The notes: generated by a model not told the origin, from the sequence alone. 64,000 nucleotides of DNA from Cynocephalus volans (GCF_027409185.1 NC_084462.1:24093577-24157576); one strand, 5' to 3'. Positions 12,401-24,764 are shown, counted from the stretch's first letter. Numbers and translations: made by a program.

Positions 12401-14639
12401 GTCTCTGCTTCTCGTTGCTTTGGCCGCCTTGGAAACCTCATGAGCTGATGAAGAGTTAGACCTGGGACGCCAGGAGAGCTCTGGAGAAAGGCGCATGAGC
12501 TTTACTGCCTAGATTCTGTCGCCTAGCAAGACCACTACAACCTTGTCATGGCCTTGTCACCTGCCAGACAGATGACCCGGCAGTGAGTATAACTCACCCC
12601 TGGACAGGTGAGCGTAACAGGTTATAGCAGGTCTGTTTGATTAGGTTAACATATAGATGTTAACCTATGTTAACACCATCGGCACTGTTCCGAACAGGCG
12701 GTGGAGGGGCTTTCCTTCAGACTGGCCATGGCTGGGAGAAGTCCCCATAATCAATGGCACGAGCACAGAGGGGTGCAAATCCTGCAAGATAAAGTGCTTC
12801 TCGGCCTTTGGTTGGGGACAGATTGAGGTCCCCAGAGCTGGGGATGCTTGGATGAGGTCAGCTATGTTACAATTTGCTCAGTGGAGGGATTTCAATTCTT
12901 CCAGGAATGTCCCTTAGGACTTGAAGGGGATTTCATCACAACCAAAATAAGTGATCTGGTCTCGGCAGCTGTTTGGGGAGTAAGAATACTGGGTGGGGGA
13001 GAGGGTCATCTCTGCGTATGTTTTATCTTTCGGTGATTCTGCTGCTTCTCTTGGGTGGATTTCTGAGGTTCAGGTTGTTAATCTGAAGTTATTGTTTGAA
13101 ACGTTCTTACCCTTTTTTCCTCACCCAGAGAGAAATCATAAATCTCTCCGGGGTCCCACGAGGCTGGCAGCCGGCCTTATCTGGGCCTGAAAGATGATAC
13201 CAGGAACAGCCGAGGGAGAGAGCTCCTGACTCCTGACCCACTTGGACATCTGGAGCCGGCGCTGCCGTGCCTCTGTGGCACTGGGACGGCATCCCTCTCA
13301 ACAGGGCTCCAGCCCACGGTCAAGGTTCAGGGGCCGTGAGGCAAAGCCGACAGCCCCGCAGCCTCCAGACCCAGGAGGGACCCCATCTTCCTGCAGCACC
13401 TGCGGTCAAGGCTCTGGAGGAGGTGGTGAGTTCTCAGGGGAACAAATGAGGTCCTCAAAAATACAGCAAGGGGGAGAATCTGTGGCCACTGGGATTTTGG
13501 AGGGAAATGGTAGCAGAGCTTTAAAAACAAAAGACAAAGTCACTGGTTTGGAATGGGACAGGCAGGGGAAGAGGGGCCCCAGTGACCAGCCCTGCATCTT
13601 CTTGTATGGACACATGCTCCTGGGCAGGTCCCTTCCCCTCTCGGGGTCCCTGATCCTTTGAAGGCAAAATGAGACCCCAGGAGGCTTCCAGCTCTGTTGG
13701 GAACCATCTGGGCTCCAGGAAAGACCTTGGTCTGGTCGTGGGGCCACCTGCCTTGTGATGGCTGTTTAGGGGAGCTGGGAGGTGAGTATGGGGGCTCCCT
13801 CTGATGCTGGGCCTCCCAAGGTCTCTGCCAGAGGCTGAATCCCAGGCTGGAGAAGGGCTTGGAGCAGCAGTTATCAAACAATTTTTTTTTAAAGGGAGTA
13901 AGTCTTTTTCCCTCAACAAAAATTGCTTCCTGGACTCTGATAAGTAACAAATCAAAGAGAAGCTGCTCCGACTGCAGGGACCGGGGCCCTGAAGCCCCCA
14001 CCACTCACGACCTTCTGCCCCTGGGCTCAAGGTGGTCAAGAGACGGGCAGGTCTCAGTGCCCCCTCCCTGGGTTCCCAGACACCCAAGGGAGCAGCATGT
14101 GGGCAAGATCCAGTCACGTCTCTCAGGGATGTTGGGCCCACACGGAAGCTGCCTGCTCCGTGGCGTTGGGAGGCTCAGGGCTGACATACTTCTGAGCGCA
14201 GAGGGGCTCCCACCACACCTACCCCTCAGGGGCCGCCATCCCCTGGTCAGCTGCCCCCTCCACTCCTAGACAAGAGCAGGTCTGGCTGGACTCCAGGCCC
14301 ACCCGGCCTCCTGTTGAGGCGCGGGGGGAGGAGACAGGAAAGGAAGGATCCTGGGGCAGGTGAGGGACACGCTTTGACTCTCAGGGACTGTACCTTTCCC
14401 AGCAGGAGGAGGTTGTCATGGCAGCTAAAGTAGCACTTGACGGGCACTCCCCCCACCAGGCACGGACTTAAGTGAGGATGGATTTTTCCTCTAATTGCTT
14501 GTGTTTTCCAGCCCGGAAGATCACTCGGACAGAATCTGGTTCTTTCTTAGAGACACTTCCCCTTTCTTGACCCCCCCACCCAGAATAGTTTAAAGCACAT
14601 TTGAACAACGTGCAGGTGTTTGCGCAGGGTTTACAGTGG
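12401..14639. other. unassigned DNA with a short palindrome
   Basis: No gene or confident repeat. An 11-bp perfect inverted repeat sits at 12642-12667. Antisense open frames of 206 and 154 codons near 13.5-14.1 kb overlap each other in different frames and look like chance. Confidence 0.45.
12642..12667. other. 11-bp inverted repeat with GTTAAC motifs
   Basis: Arms 12642-12652 and 12657-12667 with a 4-base loop. GTTAAC occurs at 12646, 12659 and again at 12669. Confidence 0.8.
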
Positions 14640-14800
14640 TTGCCTCATAGTTTCAGGCTTAGTTGTCTGTCTGGGCCCTGCCCCTGACAAGCTGTGTGAC
14701 CCTGGGGAAGTTACTTAAACTCTCTGAACCTCAGTCGCTTCGCCCATAAGACAAAGATAATCAAGGCTACCTCTGAGATAATGCAGGGTCAGCATGGCCC
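14640..14800 (+). repeat. MIR
   Basis: Sense MIR: gacaagctgtgtgaccctgg, agttacttaaactctctg, and cctcagtcgcttcgcc. Confidence 0.87.
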
Positions 14801-14884
14801 CTGTCTAAGAAAGGGTCGTGGTTGTTTATACTCATATAAAAAGCAAGTCCCTCATACAGTTGTAAAGACAGGAAGGGTCTTAGA

Positions 14885-15000
14885 GTTATCTCACCCCACT
14901 CTTTATACAGATTAAAAAACAGATCTGGGTGTTAAGTGGCTTGTGGTCACAGTCACACATTTGAGTGGTGCCCGACCCAGGGCTAAAATCCAGCTCACCC
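14885..15000 (-). repeat. MIR-like fragment
   Basis: Weak antisense MIR similarity (tttatacagattaaaaaac; tggtcacagtcacac; cccagggctaaaatcc). Confidence 0.5.
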
Positions 15001-16109
15001 TCCTGGGGTGGGCACCTCCTTACTCCCCCTCAGTCATTTACACCATGGTAAGAACGAGCCCTTACAGTACCACAGAGGACAATAAGCTTCACAAAGCACT
15101 TTCTCACCCACCTCTCCTTCCACGACAGCCTGAGAAGGTCGTGTTGTCCCCTCTATGAAGGAGGGAAGAGAGATGGTCCGTCCCAGAAAAGGGAAGAGAG
15201 GGGGTCCTAAGTCCAGAACTGCCAATTCTCCTTGACCAGAGGCACCAACTGTGCGCAGCTTCGAGGAAGGGGACAGGAAGCCGCCTCTGCTCGGGCACAG
15301 AGTGTCCCCTCTACTAGGTTGTGGCTCCCATTGGCCTCATTTTTCGGCACCCGGATGCTGGTCTGGAGCAACAGGGGAAGCTTCTACCCCACGGGCAGGG
15401 CTGGCATCCACACGGCTCCTATCCCAGGCTTCTGGGAGCTCAGCTGGACTCACCAAGTGGCAGATGAGAGAAGATTCCCCCAGAAGTAAAGGCATTGCAG
15501 GGGGGGTGGGGGACGGCCAAAGGCTGGTCTCAGTGTCTGACGCCTGCTCTCTGCTCACAGCTGGGCTGGAGCGTGGGAGGGGCTGGGAAGGGAGCCCAAA
15601 TCTCTTCCCTTCGGCCTCTCTGAGCCTTAAGGATATGGTGGTGGGAGGTGGAAAGCGGGGTTGCAGATTCTTTCAGGGGAAGGGTCTGTTCAAGGGCAAG
15701 GGAGGACAGTCTGGTTGGGTCACCCCACATCCCCTTCTCCGTCTCTCCTGTCCCCCAGCTGTGCAGACTGGGCCCAGGCGCTACAGCCAGAGGCACATCT
15801 GGTTGCCTGGGAGGGGCTTCAACACCAGCAGATTCCAAGGAAGCAGTCTCAGAGGCCTCCCAGGCCTGGGCTAGGACCCAAACACCATTGCTTTTCCAGC
15901 CACTGCTCACTGTCCCCTGCTCTCTAGGGCAGCCCAGCCAAGTCCTGCAGGACAACAGGAGTCAGGAATGAGCCTCCTGGTGGGGAAGGGGCTGCCTCCA
16001 GTGTCCTGACTCTTCTAACACTACAGTTGCCCCATACCCGGGGCCCAGAGAGGCAGCCGACCAGGACTGCAGCAGCTCTGCCAACCAGGTGGGCATGAGA
16101 TGGTACCTC
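15001..16109. other. unassigned GC-rich DNA
   Basis: No gene recognised. A 207-codon open frame (15251-15874) has no domain and is overlapped by other frames. Confidence 0.4.
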
Positions 16110-16870
16110 CTTGGCCTTGGAATTTGCAGTTTCCACATCGCTAACGAGGCTAACATCTTCTGAGCCATTTCTGTTTCCCCTTCTGTGAAATGCCCGTTCG
16201 TGTCCTTGACCCATTTTTCTATTGGGTTGTTCTGCCTTTTTCATATTGATTCATAGTTGTCCTGTACTTCTGATACCAACCCCTTGTCAATTTTATGCTT
16301 TGCAAATTTCTCTGCCCTGTCTGTGGCTTGCGTTTTTGCTTTGATAACACTGCCTTTTGTTATATGGAAGTTTCCCAACCTATTTACCTTTCATTCATTT
16401 AACTCAACATCTTGCGCCAGGTTAGGACCTGCAGGGCAATGCTGAATAGAGGTCATGGCATCTACCTCCAAATCCCATTCATGACTTTAAACATAGGCTT
16501 CTAATGTCTGGCACAAGCACCAAGTTTGCCGTGAGAGGCAGTAGCTGGGGTCTATGGACCAGGAAGTTTCTTTCTCTTCCTAGTTTGTCAGGAATTTTCA
16601 TCATGAATAGGCTTTGAATTTTATCAAATGCTATTCTCTTCTAATCTGTTCATGAGCTGAGTTGCACAAATAGATTTTTCTCAGGCTGGCCGGTTAGCTT
16701 AGTTGGTTAGAGCACTCTGTTGTTACAACACGGTCAAGCATTCGGATCCCCATACTGGCCAGCCGCTAAAACATAAAAAAGATTTTCTAAAGAACCCTGC
16801 TTGTTTAGGATTATTACTTTTTTGTGCACTGCTGGATTTGAATAGCTAATATTTCATTTTGGGTTTTTCA
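16110..16870 (-). repeat. L1 fragment (ORF2 3' part), split by a SINE
   Basis: Antisense L1 sequence: gtgtccttgacccatttttc, accccttgtcaattttatgc, then atgctgaatagaggtc and tttgaattttatcaaatgc; after the SINE it continues with tgcactgctggatttgaat. No intact frame. Confidence 0.85.
16685..16778 (+). mobile_element. tRNA-Ile-derived SINE (CYN-like), monomer
   Basis: Reads ggctggccggttagcttagt, a degenerate anticodon region, the B-box attcggatcccc, and catactggccagcc. It lies inside the antisense L1 and is flanked by similar agattttct-type sequences, probably an imperfect target duplication. Confidence 0.9.
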
Positions 16871-18514
16871 CCTGAAGCATCGATAGCTCCAACCCAGGAC
16901 CAATACTTGGTGGTAGGGTAAATTTGAGTCCTGAGCTTGTGGGAGGTAGAAGCCAAGGTTTTGATTTGTCAGACTTAGTTTTTCCCATCCAGAGTCCAGA
17001 CAGAGAGTGACAAGCTTCCTTGTTGCCTCCAGGAGCCAAAGAGACTTTTCCACCAAGTCTCAGCTCTAACTCCCTGCGACAGAGGAGCACAAGCCCCTCC
17101 CCTGTTCCGGCTCAGGTGTAAACCGTGGTCTCAGCTTCCCGAGACCCACATCCCCACTCTGCCCCCACCCCATGGTGACTACAGCATCCACAGCAAAACC
17201 CTCTGCCTCCTTAGGTCCTGGTACCTGGGGCACTTGGGCACGTTCCTGCTTTATGAATTCAGCTGTGTATTTTAAGTGATTCTTGCACTATTGAATATTT
17301 TATTTCTAGGTATTTGCACTAGGAGAGTTTCTAGGTTATCTGAGTCCATAGTCCTGGCAGAACTAGACCTCAGGAGAACTGGGCCCTCCCTTTTGCTGGC
17401 CTGTGGGCAGACACTTCAGAGGGGACATTTCCTGCAAGGTGGCAGTTGCACCAATACCATCGACCACACTGGCCAGGTCCAGGGGCCAATCCCATGTCCT
17501 GAGACATGTGATACGTGTGGCACTTGGCGACAACAGCGGCCAGGGACCAGCAGAGCCTGTCTGCCTTTGGTCTGGAGCAGGGCTCTGAGCTGCCTTTTCT
17601 TTGGATGGTTTAACAGAACCTGTAATGGCTCAGCTCCTGGGCCAGGCAGGCCACTTTGGCCCTTGAGCAACCGGGATCCGCTCTGGGTGTTCAGTTGGTA
17701 GCCCTCACACTGCACACCCAGGAGTCCCAGCCCTGAGATGAGGTCCAGTCCTGCCACCCATTGCCAGGGACCTTCCTGTGTTACTCATCTCAGTGGCTCT
17801 GCTTTTGCAAGTCTAAGTTTTCTGAGGGTTCGGTGAGGCTGAGCCAGGAAGGCAGGCAGAGGCCCCTGCTCACATGCAGCCACCTGTCATCAGCGTGGAC
17901 TCACACGGGAACACTCATGAAAAGGGCAGGATGTTCAAATGCTTTCAATCATCCCGTGTGGCCGGCTCAGAAGAGCCCCCAGTGCTGTAAGAGGCCGAGA
18001 AGCCAGGCCCTGGGCTCTGGGGGGCTCACTCTCGGCTTCTTCACCCCACCTGCCGCTGGCTGAGCCTGGAGTGTTTGGGGATGGGAGTGGGCCCCTGTCC
18101 TGACCTCAGCAGCACCAGTGACGGCGGCCAGGCCGGCAACCCTGTTAGCGAGTTCACAGGCCCCAGTGAAGAGGAGGGAGGAGATAGCACCGGTGTTGGC
18201 CCGTCAGCCAGGCCCAGGATATCCCGCAGCATGCAGGGCCAGGCTTGTCCTCCAAGAACACATCCTTGGAGGACAGGTGACAGCACCCAAAGTGTTCCCT
18301 TTGACCCAACGCAGACAGTGGGGCACTATGCTGAGCATCCTCCTTTTACAGTCAGGGAGGCGTGGAGAGGTTGGTGTCCCCCAGCAGTGGGACAGGACGA
18401 AAATGTTCTCAGTCTCGTTCCGGAGCTCTTCCTGCTCCAGGCCAGCCCCACTGTGAGCAGAAGCTGCCAGAGCCTCAAGAGGAAAGATACAGAAGCCCAT
18501 GGCCCGTGTGCCTG
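16871..18514. other. unassigned DNA with one strong hairpin
   Basis: No gene recognised. A perfect 11-bp inverted repeat lies at 18246-18275. Confidence 0.4.
18246..18275. other. 11-bp perfect inverted repeat (hairpin)
   Basis: Arms tgtcctccaag (18246-18256) and its exact complement (18265-18275), with an 8-base loop. Function unknown. Confidence 0.8.
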
Positions 18515-18730
18515 CCTGTGAGCACGTGTGTGTGTGCTTGTGCGTGCGCAGGTCGGCGCATCCCACTCCCAGTGGCCCCGGCATGCGACGTGCATGTGCT
18601 CACATTTACACGGGCTGTGTGTGCCCGTGACTATGCACTCGCATGCATGTGTTTTGTCCGTGTCTATGTCTTGCGTGCAGGCGTGAGGTGTGTCGTGTGC
18701 ACCTTTGTGGGTATGTGCATGTTCTGTTCA
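18515..18730 (+). repeat. degenerate TG-rich purine-pyrimidine region
   Basis: About 215 bases of interrupted tg/cg/ca alternation (gcacgtgtgtgtgtgcttgt and similar). It could adopt Z-DNA. It is too degenerate for a clean unit. Confidence 0.7.
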
Positions 18731-19037
18731 CTGCCGTCCTCCCACTCACCGTACACACAGCCGAGCAATGGCATCAAAGGACCAGGACCCATAGTGAGAG
18801 GTTGGGGGTCCCCGGGGACTGCAAAGAAGCCACTGCCTTGACACTCTGGGCAGAGCTAGGCTCTTGCCATATTTAGCCCCACTTGTTTATAAGAAGGCTA
18901 CAGCCCCACCCCGGGACAAGACACAAGGGCTGTGAGCTTGATCAAAGACAGCAAAAACGAGGCCAGATGCAAGTTCAAAGGGGACAAAAGCATCCCTTAC
19001 GCTCCCTATGAAGAAGGAGGGGGAAGCTTCTTATCCT
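18731..19037. other. unassigned DNA
   Basis: Nothing recognised. Confidence 0.4.
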
Positions 19038-19135
19038 GATTAAAGATAAAGAAATAGAGGCTCAGAAAGGAGGTTGGGAGTTAGCCAAGATTACCCAGCT
19101 GGTCCGTGGCACAGGCCAGGCCTTCCACCTGGCTG
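19038..19135 (-). repeat. MIR fragment
   Basis: Antisense MIR: aagaaatagaggctcagaaa and ccaagattacccagctgg. Confidence 0.7.
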
Positions 19136-20689
19136 GCCTGCCTCCCAGTCAGTTCTCCTTTCTCCAAACCACGTCCTTCTCCAGGCCGGGCTTCTGCTGG
19201 AGAGTCAGCACTTTGGCCCTGGACCGGCCATCTCTGTGCAGGGCACAGACCCCCACCGGCCTCATAGGAAAGCAGGCAGAATCATGGGAGTTGAGGAGCT
19301 CTGGTGCTCTGAGCCTCAGAAGGGGATGGCACCCCCAAGCTTTATGACACAACGATAGGAGAAGCCTCAGGAAGCAGCTGCAAGTGAGAAGCTTCTGTCT
19401 CCAGCGTCCGCCCTGGAGGGGCTGCCTCCAGCTCGCTGGAGCACAGGAGTTCTTGGAGGCCCAGCAACCAGGAGCCCGGCTGGGGCCCCAACACACAGAA
19501 GCTCAGAGGCTGGAGCTCTTGGGGGCCTGGGAAGGGAGGGGGCATCAGTCTGGTCCACGAACCTGGGTCTGCCCCCCAGGTGACAAGATCACATTTTTTT
19601 GTTAGAAGGTGCTCCTGGGCTGAGTGTGGGAAGTAGGTGGTACACTGTCATCGAGGAGGGGCTTGGCCACTTCTCTGGACACACAGTAGGCTCTTGGCCC
19701 ACACTGCATGCTCTGGAACAACTTGCTGATGGGGAGAACTGCCCCTTGCCTTTGGGAAACCTCCCCCAGCTCTGCATTCAGGTGGACACCAAATGCTGTG
19801 GCATTTCCTACACAGAAGAAAGGCCCCTTCACTCCCAGCCACAGCACCATCTGCAGCTGATGACCTAATGTCTCCCAGGTCCACACCTGACCCCGCGGGA
19901 CTGGGAAGCTGCAGGGAGCTGAGGACAGAGCCCGGCCTGGGAAGACCAACGGCATCTAATATTCAGTCTGACATCATCTGGCTGAAGTTCCCAGAGACTA
20001 AAATTAGGCAGAGGAAACTTAGAATTTTGCTTCAGATTTCCAAAGAAAACAGGGGTGAGGACCAGAAAATAGATCATAGAAGAATTTTTGTGACTCAGTC
20101 CCAGCTGGGGAAAACAGGCCTGAGTCCGCTTATGACAAGAGGCAAAGGAAGCTTTTCTCCCTCCACTGTAAGACCCAAGCGCCATGTGCTAATACATTCC
20201 CACCAGAAATTTCTTCAGTTCAGCCCATTCCGCAGATGGACCGGAGAGGCCTTGCCCAAGATCGGTTGGAAGCTGGCTGAGCTCTGTCTTGAGCCCACCT
20301 CCCCAGTACACTGCTCCGCTCCCCAGGAGGGTTCAGTTTCTTCCTCTCTTAGGAGGGGGTCCTAAACGACTTGCCACTCTGTCTGAATTAGTGTGTCTAT
20401 CCCCAAAGCCCAGCCGAGAAAGGGCTGGGCACTCTGGTGGGCGGGAAAGTACCTGGGAATTTGACAATTGATCCCTACCTTATGTAAAGTGAGGCCCAGC
20501 AAGGATTAGGGGTCTCTCCTCCTCCTACCATCTGAGCTGAAAGACCTTAGATTCAGGTTTAATGATAGATCTGCCAACCCTCTGAGGGCTTCTGTAAGCA
20601 AGATTCTCCATGCCTGGGCATGTTTCAGGAAGAGGGTCCAAAGTTTTGTCTGATCTCAGGGTCAGGGGGGCTGGTCAATGACCCCCTAA
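19136..20689. other. unassigned GC-rich DNA
   Basis: No gene recognised; open frames up to 190 codons (19793-20365) lack domains. A small hairpin lies at 20408-20430 (8-bp stem). Confidence 0.4.
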
Positions 20690-20800
20690 ATATTGTCATT
20701 GCCTTGGTTATCCAGTTTAGTTCCTTCTTTTACAGATGAGGAAACTGAGGCTTAGAGAGGTGAGGTTATTTGCCCAAAGACACACAGCAAATACTAGCCA
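20690..20800 (-). repeat. MIR
   Basis: Antisense MIR core cttttacagatgaggaaact, then gaggttatttgcccaaag and acacacagcaaata. Confidence 0.88.
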
Positions 20801-21438
20801 AGTTCAGCATGTCCCCTCCCCGCAGCATACTTGTGCAGCTGATGGCAATACGATGACTTGCTAAGTAAAGATTGATTGGAGATGTTGATATACTCGAGCA
20901 GGTGGAAAGACGTGGAGGGGAGGAAATACCAGGGCAGAAAAGTAAAATAAAGTTGGGCGTAAGTCAGGGTATAAAAAATGGAACCGAAAGAGCCTCCCCA
21001 ATCGTCAACCATCAGATACAAACAGGGCTCCAGGCTTTCTAGAGGGTGAAGCAAAGAATCACCACATCTCTAGGAGAGAAACCTCCAGCTGCCCAAGAAG
21101 ATGAAACTTTCACTTCTGGCAAAGTTATGAAGAGTTTCTTCATGGGCCTCCCACAAAGGAGGCTGGGTGAGGAGGTGATGATGTCCCAACCCCTCCCTGA
21201 CAGATCCATATGAGCACTGAAGGAACCTCTCCCAGGCCTCCCAGGCACACCCACAGAAGGCAGCACCCTTGCCCATCACACGGGCCACTCTACTGCCCAC
21301 ACATGGCTGTGGTGAGAATTGCAGGAGTGAGCTGGCATGAATCCCCACCCCCAGCCCCACAGGGAGCCTGGCCCAGAATGAGCAGGTGCTCTATATAAAT
21401 GTGAGTTTTCTTTCTCAATAAGAAAGGAAGAGGACAGG
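20801..21438. other. unassigned DNA
   Basis: No gene or confident repeat seen. Confidence 0.4.
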
Positions 21439-21858
21439 TGCTGTGTATTGAATGTCCCCCAAACTCATAGAAACTTGATCACCACTGTGACAGTGTTAAG
21501 AGGGTGGGAAATCCTATTATGGTAACTGAAAGGTGAGGCCTTTGGGAGGTGATTAGATCGTGAGGACTGTGCCCTGGTGAATGGATTGATCCACTCATGG
21601 AGTAATGGGTATGGTCCTGATGGCTTTAAAAGGACAGCAAGTGAAGAGTTAGCTCTCTCTCTCTTGCTCAGCCATTTCACCATGTGACACCCTGAGTTGC
21701 TATGAAGTCACCACCCACCAACAAGGCCCTCACCAGATGTGTTCCCTGGACTTTGGACTTCCCAGCCTCTGAAATTGTAAGCAATATATATTGTTTCTTT
21801 ACAAATTACCCAGTGTCAGGTATTTCTGTTATAAGCAACAGCAATGGACTAATATAAT
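21439..21858 (+). mobile_element. solo MaLR LTR (MST/MLT-type)
   Basis: Starts tgctgtgtattgaatg and contains aggtgaggcctttgggaggt, a tctctctctctctt run, aaggccctcaccagatg, ggacttcccagcctctg, and the terminal ggactaatata. About 420 bases. Sense orientation, non-coding. Confidence 0.92.
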
Positions 21859-22354
21859 AGGTCATGGTCAAACACAGTGGAGATGGAGGGTATTGGCAGT
21901 GGGTATCGGGACCACAGCATTCCCAGTGTACCACCCAATGAGACCATAATCCTGGCAACTCAGCACAGACTCAGGCCTGATTCTGGGATTTCATTTCCAA
22001 CGTATTGAGCAAATTCTTTTAGAGTTGCAAAATAAACAAACAGGAAAGCAGATGGGAAGACTAGTACCTCCCTCCCCCCACCATGAACAGCAGGTGCTAA
22101 CGCCAATGCCAGAGTTGTGGGGAGAATTAGCTGCAGGAGGCCATGCAAGAAGTCCCAGACGATTTCTAGCAGATAAACTGAAGGAAAAGGGAAATGCAGT
22201 CTCTGATGAAGCCAGAGAGGTATCAGAAGCAGGGGATGAGGGGCAAGAAAGGGGTAATTCCCACCCCATGTTGGCAAAACCAACTCAGAACTGGCCTGCC
22301 CACAGCAATCACAGCCCAGAACGTGGAGCCTTTGTGGCTGCTGCAGCCTTAGTG
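21859..22354. other. unassigned DNA
   Basis: Open frames on both strands overlap; the longest is 191 codons antisense. Nothing recognised. Confidence 0.4.
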
Positions 22355-22470
22355 GTGAGCAAATCAAGCCTTTCATTTCCCAAATAAGGAAATGAAGGCT
22401 CAGAGAGGGGAAGCCCTCGCCACAGCACACACTGGGAAGTGGCAAAGCCAGGGCAAAAACCCAGGCTTTA
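22355..22470 (-). repeat. MIR fragment
   Basis: Antisense MIR with aggaaatgaaggctcagag and gggaagtggcaaagcc. Confidence 0.75.
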
Positions 22471-22484
22471 AAAATAAACCAGAA

Positions 22485-23939
22485 CCATATATCTATGGCC
22501 AACTGATTTTTGACAAGGGTGCCAAGACCATTCAATGCAGAAAGAATAGTCTCTTGACCAAATGGTGCTGGGACAACAGGATATCCACATGCAAAAGAAT
22601 GAAGCTGGACCCCTACCTCACACCATATACAAAAATTAACTCAAAATGAATCAATAACCTAATTATAAAAGCTAAAATCATAAAACTCATGTACATTTTC
22701 AGAATTTTGGATTTGGCAATGAATACTTAGATATGACACCAAAAGCATGAGCAACAAAAGAACTAAATAGATAAATTGGACTTCATCAAAATTAGAAACT
22801 TTCGTACACCAAAGGACATTATCAAGAAAGTGAAAAGACAACCTACAGAATAGGAGAAAATATTTGCAAATCATATATCTGATGAGGGTTTAATACCCAG
22901 ACTATATCTTATAACTCAACAACAAAAAGACAAACAGCCCAACTTAAAAATGGGCAAAGAACTTGAATAGACATCTTTCCAAAGAAGGTACACAGATGAC
23001 CAACAAGCACATAAAAAGATACTCAACATCACTAACCATCAGGCAAATGTAAATCAAAACCATACTGAGGTGTCATCTCACATCTACTAGGGGGGCTATA
23101 ATTAAAAAAAACTGAAACAAAACATAAAATAACAAGTGTTGGTGAGGATGTGGAGAAATTGGAGCCCTTGTTGTACATTGCTGGTGGGAATGCAAATGGT
23201 ACAGTTGCTGTGGAAAATGGTATGGCGGTTCCTCAAAAATTTAAACATGGAATCACTGTATGACCCAGCAATTCTACTCCAACATATATACCCAAAAGAA
23301 TTAAAAATAGATGTTCAAACAACTAAATGCATATGCATGCTCATTGTTCATAAGAACATTATTCATAATAGCCAAAAGGTGCACACCAAATGTCCATCAA
23401 TAGATGAGTGGATAAACAAACTGTAGAATATTACTCAGCCATAAGCAGGAATGAAGCACTGACACACGCCACAACGTGGGTGGACCTCCACACATTATTT
23501 TAAGTGAAAGAAGCCGGACACAAACAGTCACGTATTACCTGATTCCACTCCCATGACATATTCAGAGTAAGTAAATTCATAGAGACGGAAAATGCATTGG
23601 TGGTTGCCAGAGGCTGGAGGCTGCAGATGGAAGGGGGCTGAGATGAGGAGAAATTGCTAATGGGTACGGGCTTTACTTTGCAGTGATAGAAATGTTTTGG
23701 AACCAGAGAGAGTTGGTGGTTATACAATATTGTGATTGTACTAAGTGCCACTGAATTTTTCACTTTAAAATGGTTAATTTGGGCTGGCTGGTTAGCTCAG
23801 TTGGTTAGAGCATGGTGTTGATAACACCAAGGTCAAGGGTTCAGATCCCTGTACTGGCCAGCCACCAAAAAATAAACAAATAAATAAAATGGTTAATTTT
23901 ATATTGTGTGAATTTTACCTCAATAAACTATTTAAAAAG
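22485..23939 (+). mobile_element. 5'-truncated L1 with nested SINE
   Basis: Sense L1 from ORF2 (gccaactgatttttgacaag; atgggcaaagaacttgaata; gaggatgtggagaaattgga; atgacccagcaattctactc) to the 3' end (cctcaataaactattt). A 10-base match, taaaccagaa, at 22475-22484 and 23940-23949 may be its target duplication. That is uncertain, because similar bases occur in L1 itself. ORF2 is broken by stops. Confidence 0.93.
23781..23885 (+). mobile_element. tRNA-Ile-derived SINE (CYN-like), full monomer
   Basis: The cleanest monomer: ggctggctggttagctcagt (A box), gataac at the anticodon position, ggttcagatccc (B box), tactggccagcc, then an A-rich tail. Perfect 14-bp target duplication aaaatggttaattt at 23767-23780 and 23886-23899, inside the L1 3' UTR. 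Confidence 0.97.
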
Positions 23940-23949
23940 TAAACCAGAA

Positions 23950-24409
23950 AATCTCTTACAAACCATAAGATACCCTTCCCTAGGCTGGATGGGCCCCCCA
24001 CCCCTACTCAGGCCCCTGAGCTGTTTTCTCCAGGCACCCCATGGAGAGCTCACACCAGCCTTTTCCCCAAGCTGAGCAGCAAAAGGAGATGTCCAAACCG
24101 GCCCTCTTGGGCTTTGCTCATGATGCATGGCCCGTCTCAGGGATGATAAACAAAGTCACGCCCCAACAGGAAAGGGTCTTGGTCTGAAATGGCATCACTT
24201 CTGGCTTCAGATGTAAATCCTTCAGTTTCAGGCTTCCTGTTTCATGTCAAAAAGGCAAGTGCCAACCTCACTAGAGAATTCCTTCCCTGTAGACACTTCA
24301 CCCAGGGCTGCCCCATAGACACTGCTTCTCTTCGGGGCCAACTTACAGACCATTTCCCAAAAGCTGCCTCATTTGAGCCCACATGCAAGCCCGAGGCAGG
24401 GGTGCCATT
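23950..24409. other. unassigned DNA
   Basis: Nothing recognised. Confidence 0.4.
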
Positions 24410-24520
24410 GGCATGATGAAGCTGAGGCTCAGAGAGACCAGCAGCTCTCCCGGGGCCACGCAGCAGCTCTGGCAGGGCTGGGCCTTGAGCCCAGTCTTCT
24501 GATCCTGCCTCCTGGTGTAC
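24410..24520 (-). repeat. MIR fragment
   Basis: Antisense MIR: gatgaagctgaggctcagag and ccttgagcccagtcttctg. Confidence 0.7.
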
Positions 24521-24764
24521 TGTCCCGCAGCTCCAACAGGAACGGCCTTGATGCCAAGACAAAAATGACCTGGACACTTCCCTCCCTTACGCTTGCGAGC
24601 CTGCCTTACCCTTTCCTTTCACTGCCCCTGGGGTTCCACGCCCTGACCACCCCCATCACGTCCCTAGTCCTAGGACTTCAGGGCAGGAGCCGCAGCCCCC
24701 TGAGAGCAACAGATTCTCTACTTCTTCTTCCACGGAGGCAGAACAGCAGGGGCAGACCCCACTT

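Noticed and set aside
12786-12825. Possible U2 snRNA pseudogene: gcttctcggccttt matches the U2 5' end.
   Set aside because: Only about 14 bases match. The following bases diverge and no tail or target duplication is visible, so chance cannot be excluded.
13521-14141. 206-codon antisense open frame
   Set aside because: It overlaps another 154-codon frame on the same strand in a different frame; no domain, and stop scarcity is expected in GC-rich DNA.
15251-15874. 207-codon open frame
   Set aside because: No recognisable domain; other frames on both strands are open over the same stretch.
16685-16778. Functional tRNA-Ile gene
   Set aside because: The anticodon arm is degenerate, an A-rich tail follows, and it sits in an L1; it is a SINE.
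22485-23939. Active L1
   Set aside because: 5'-truncated, no ORF1, ORF2 broken by stops.
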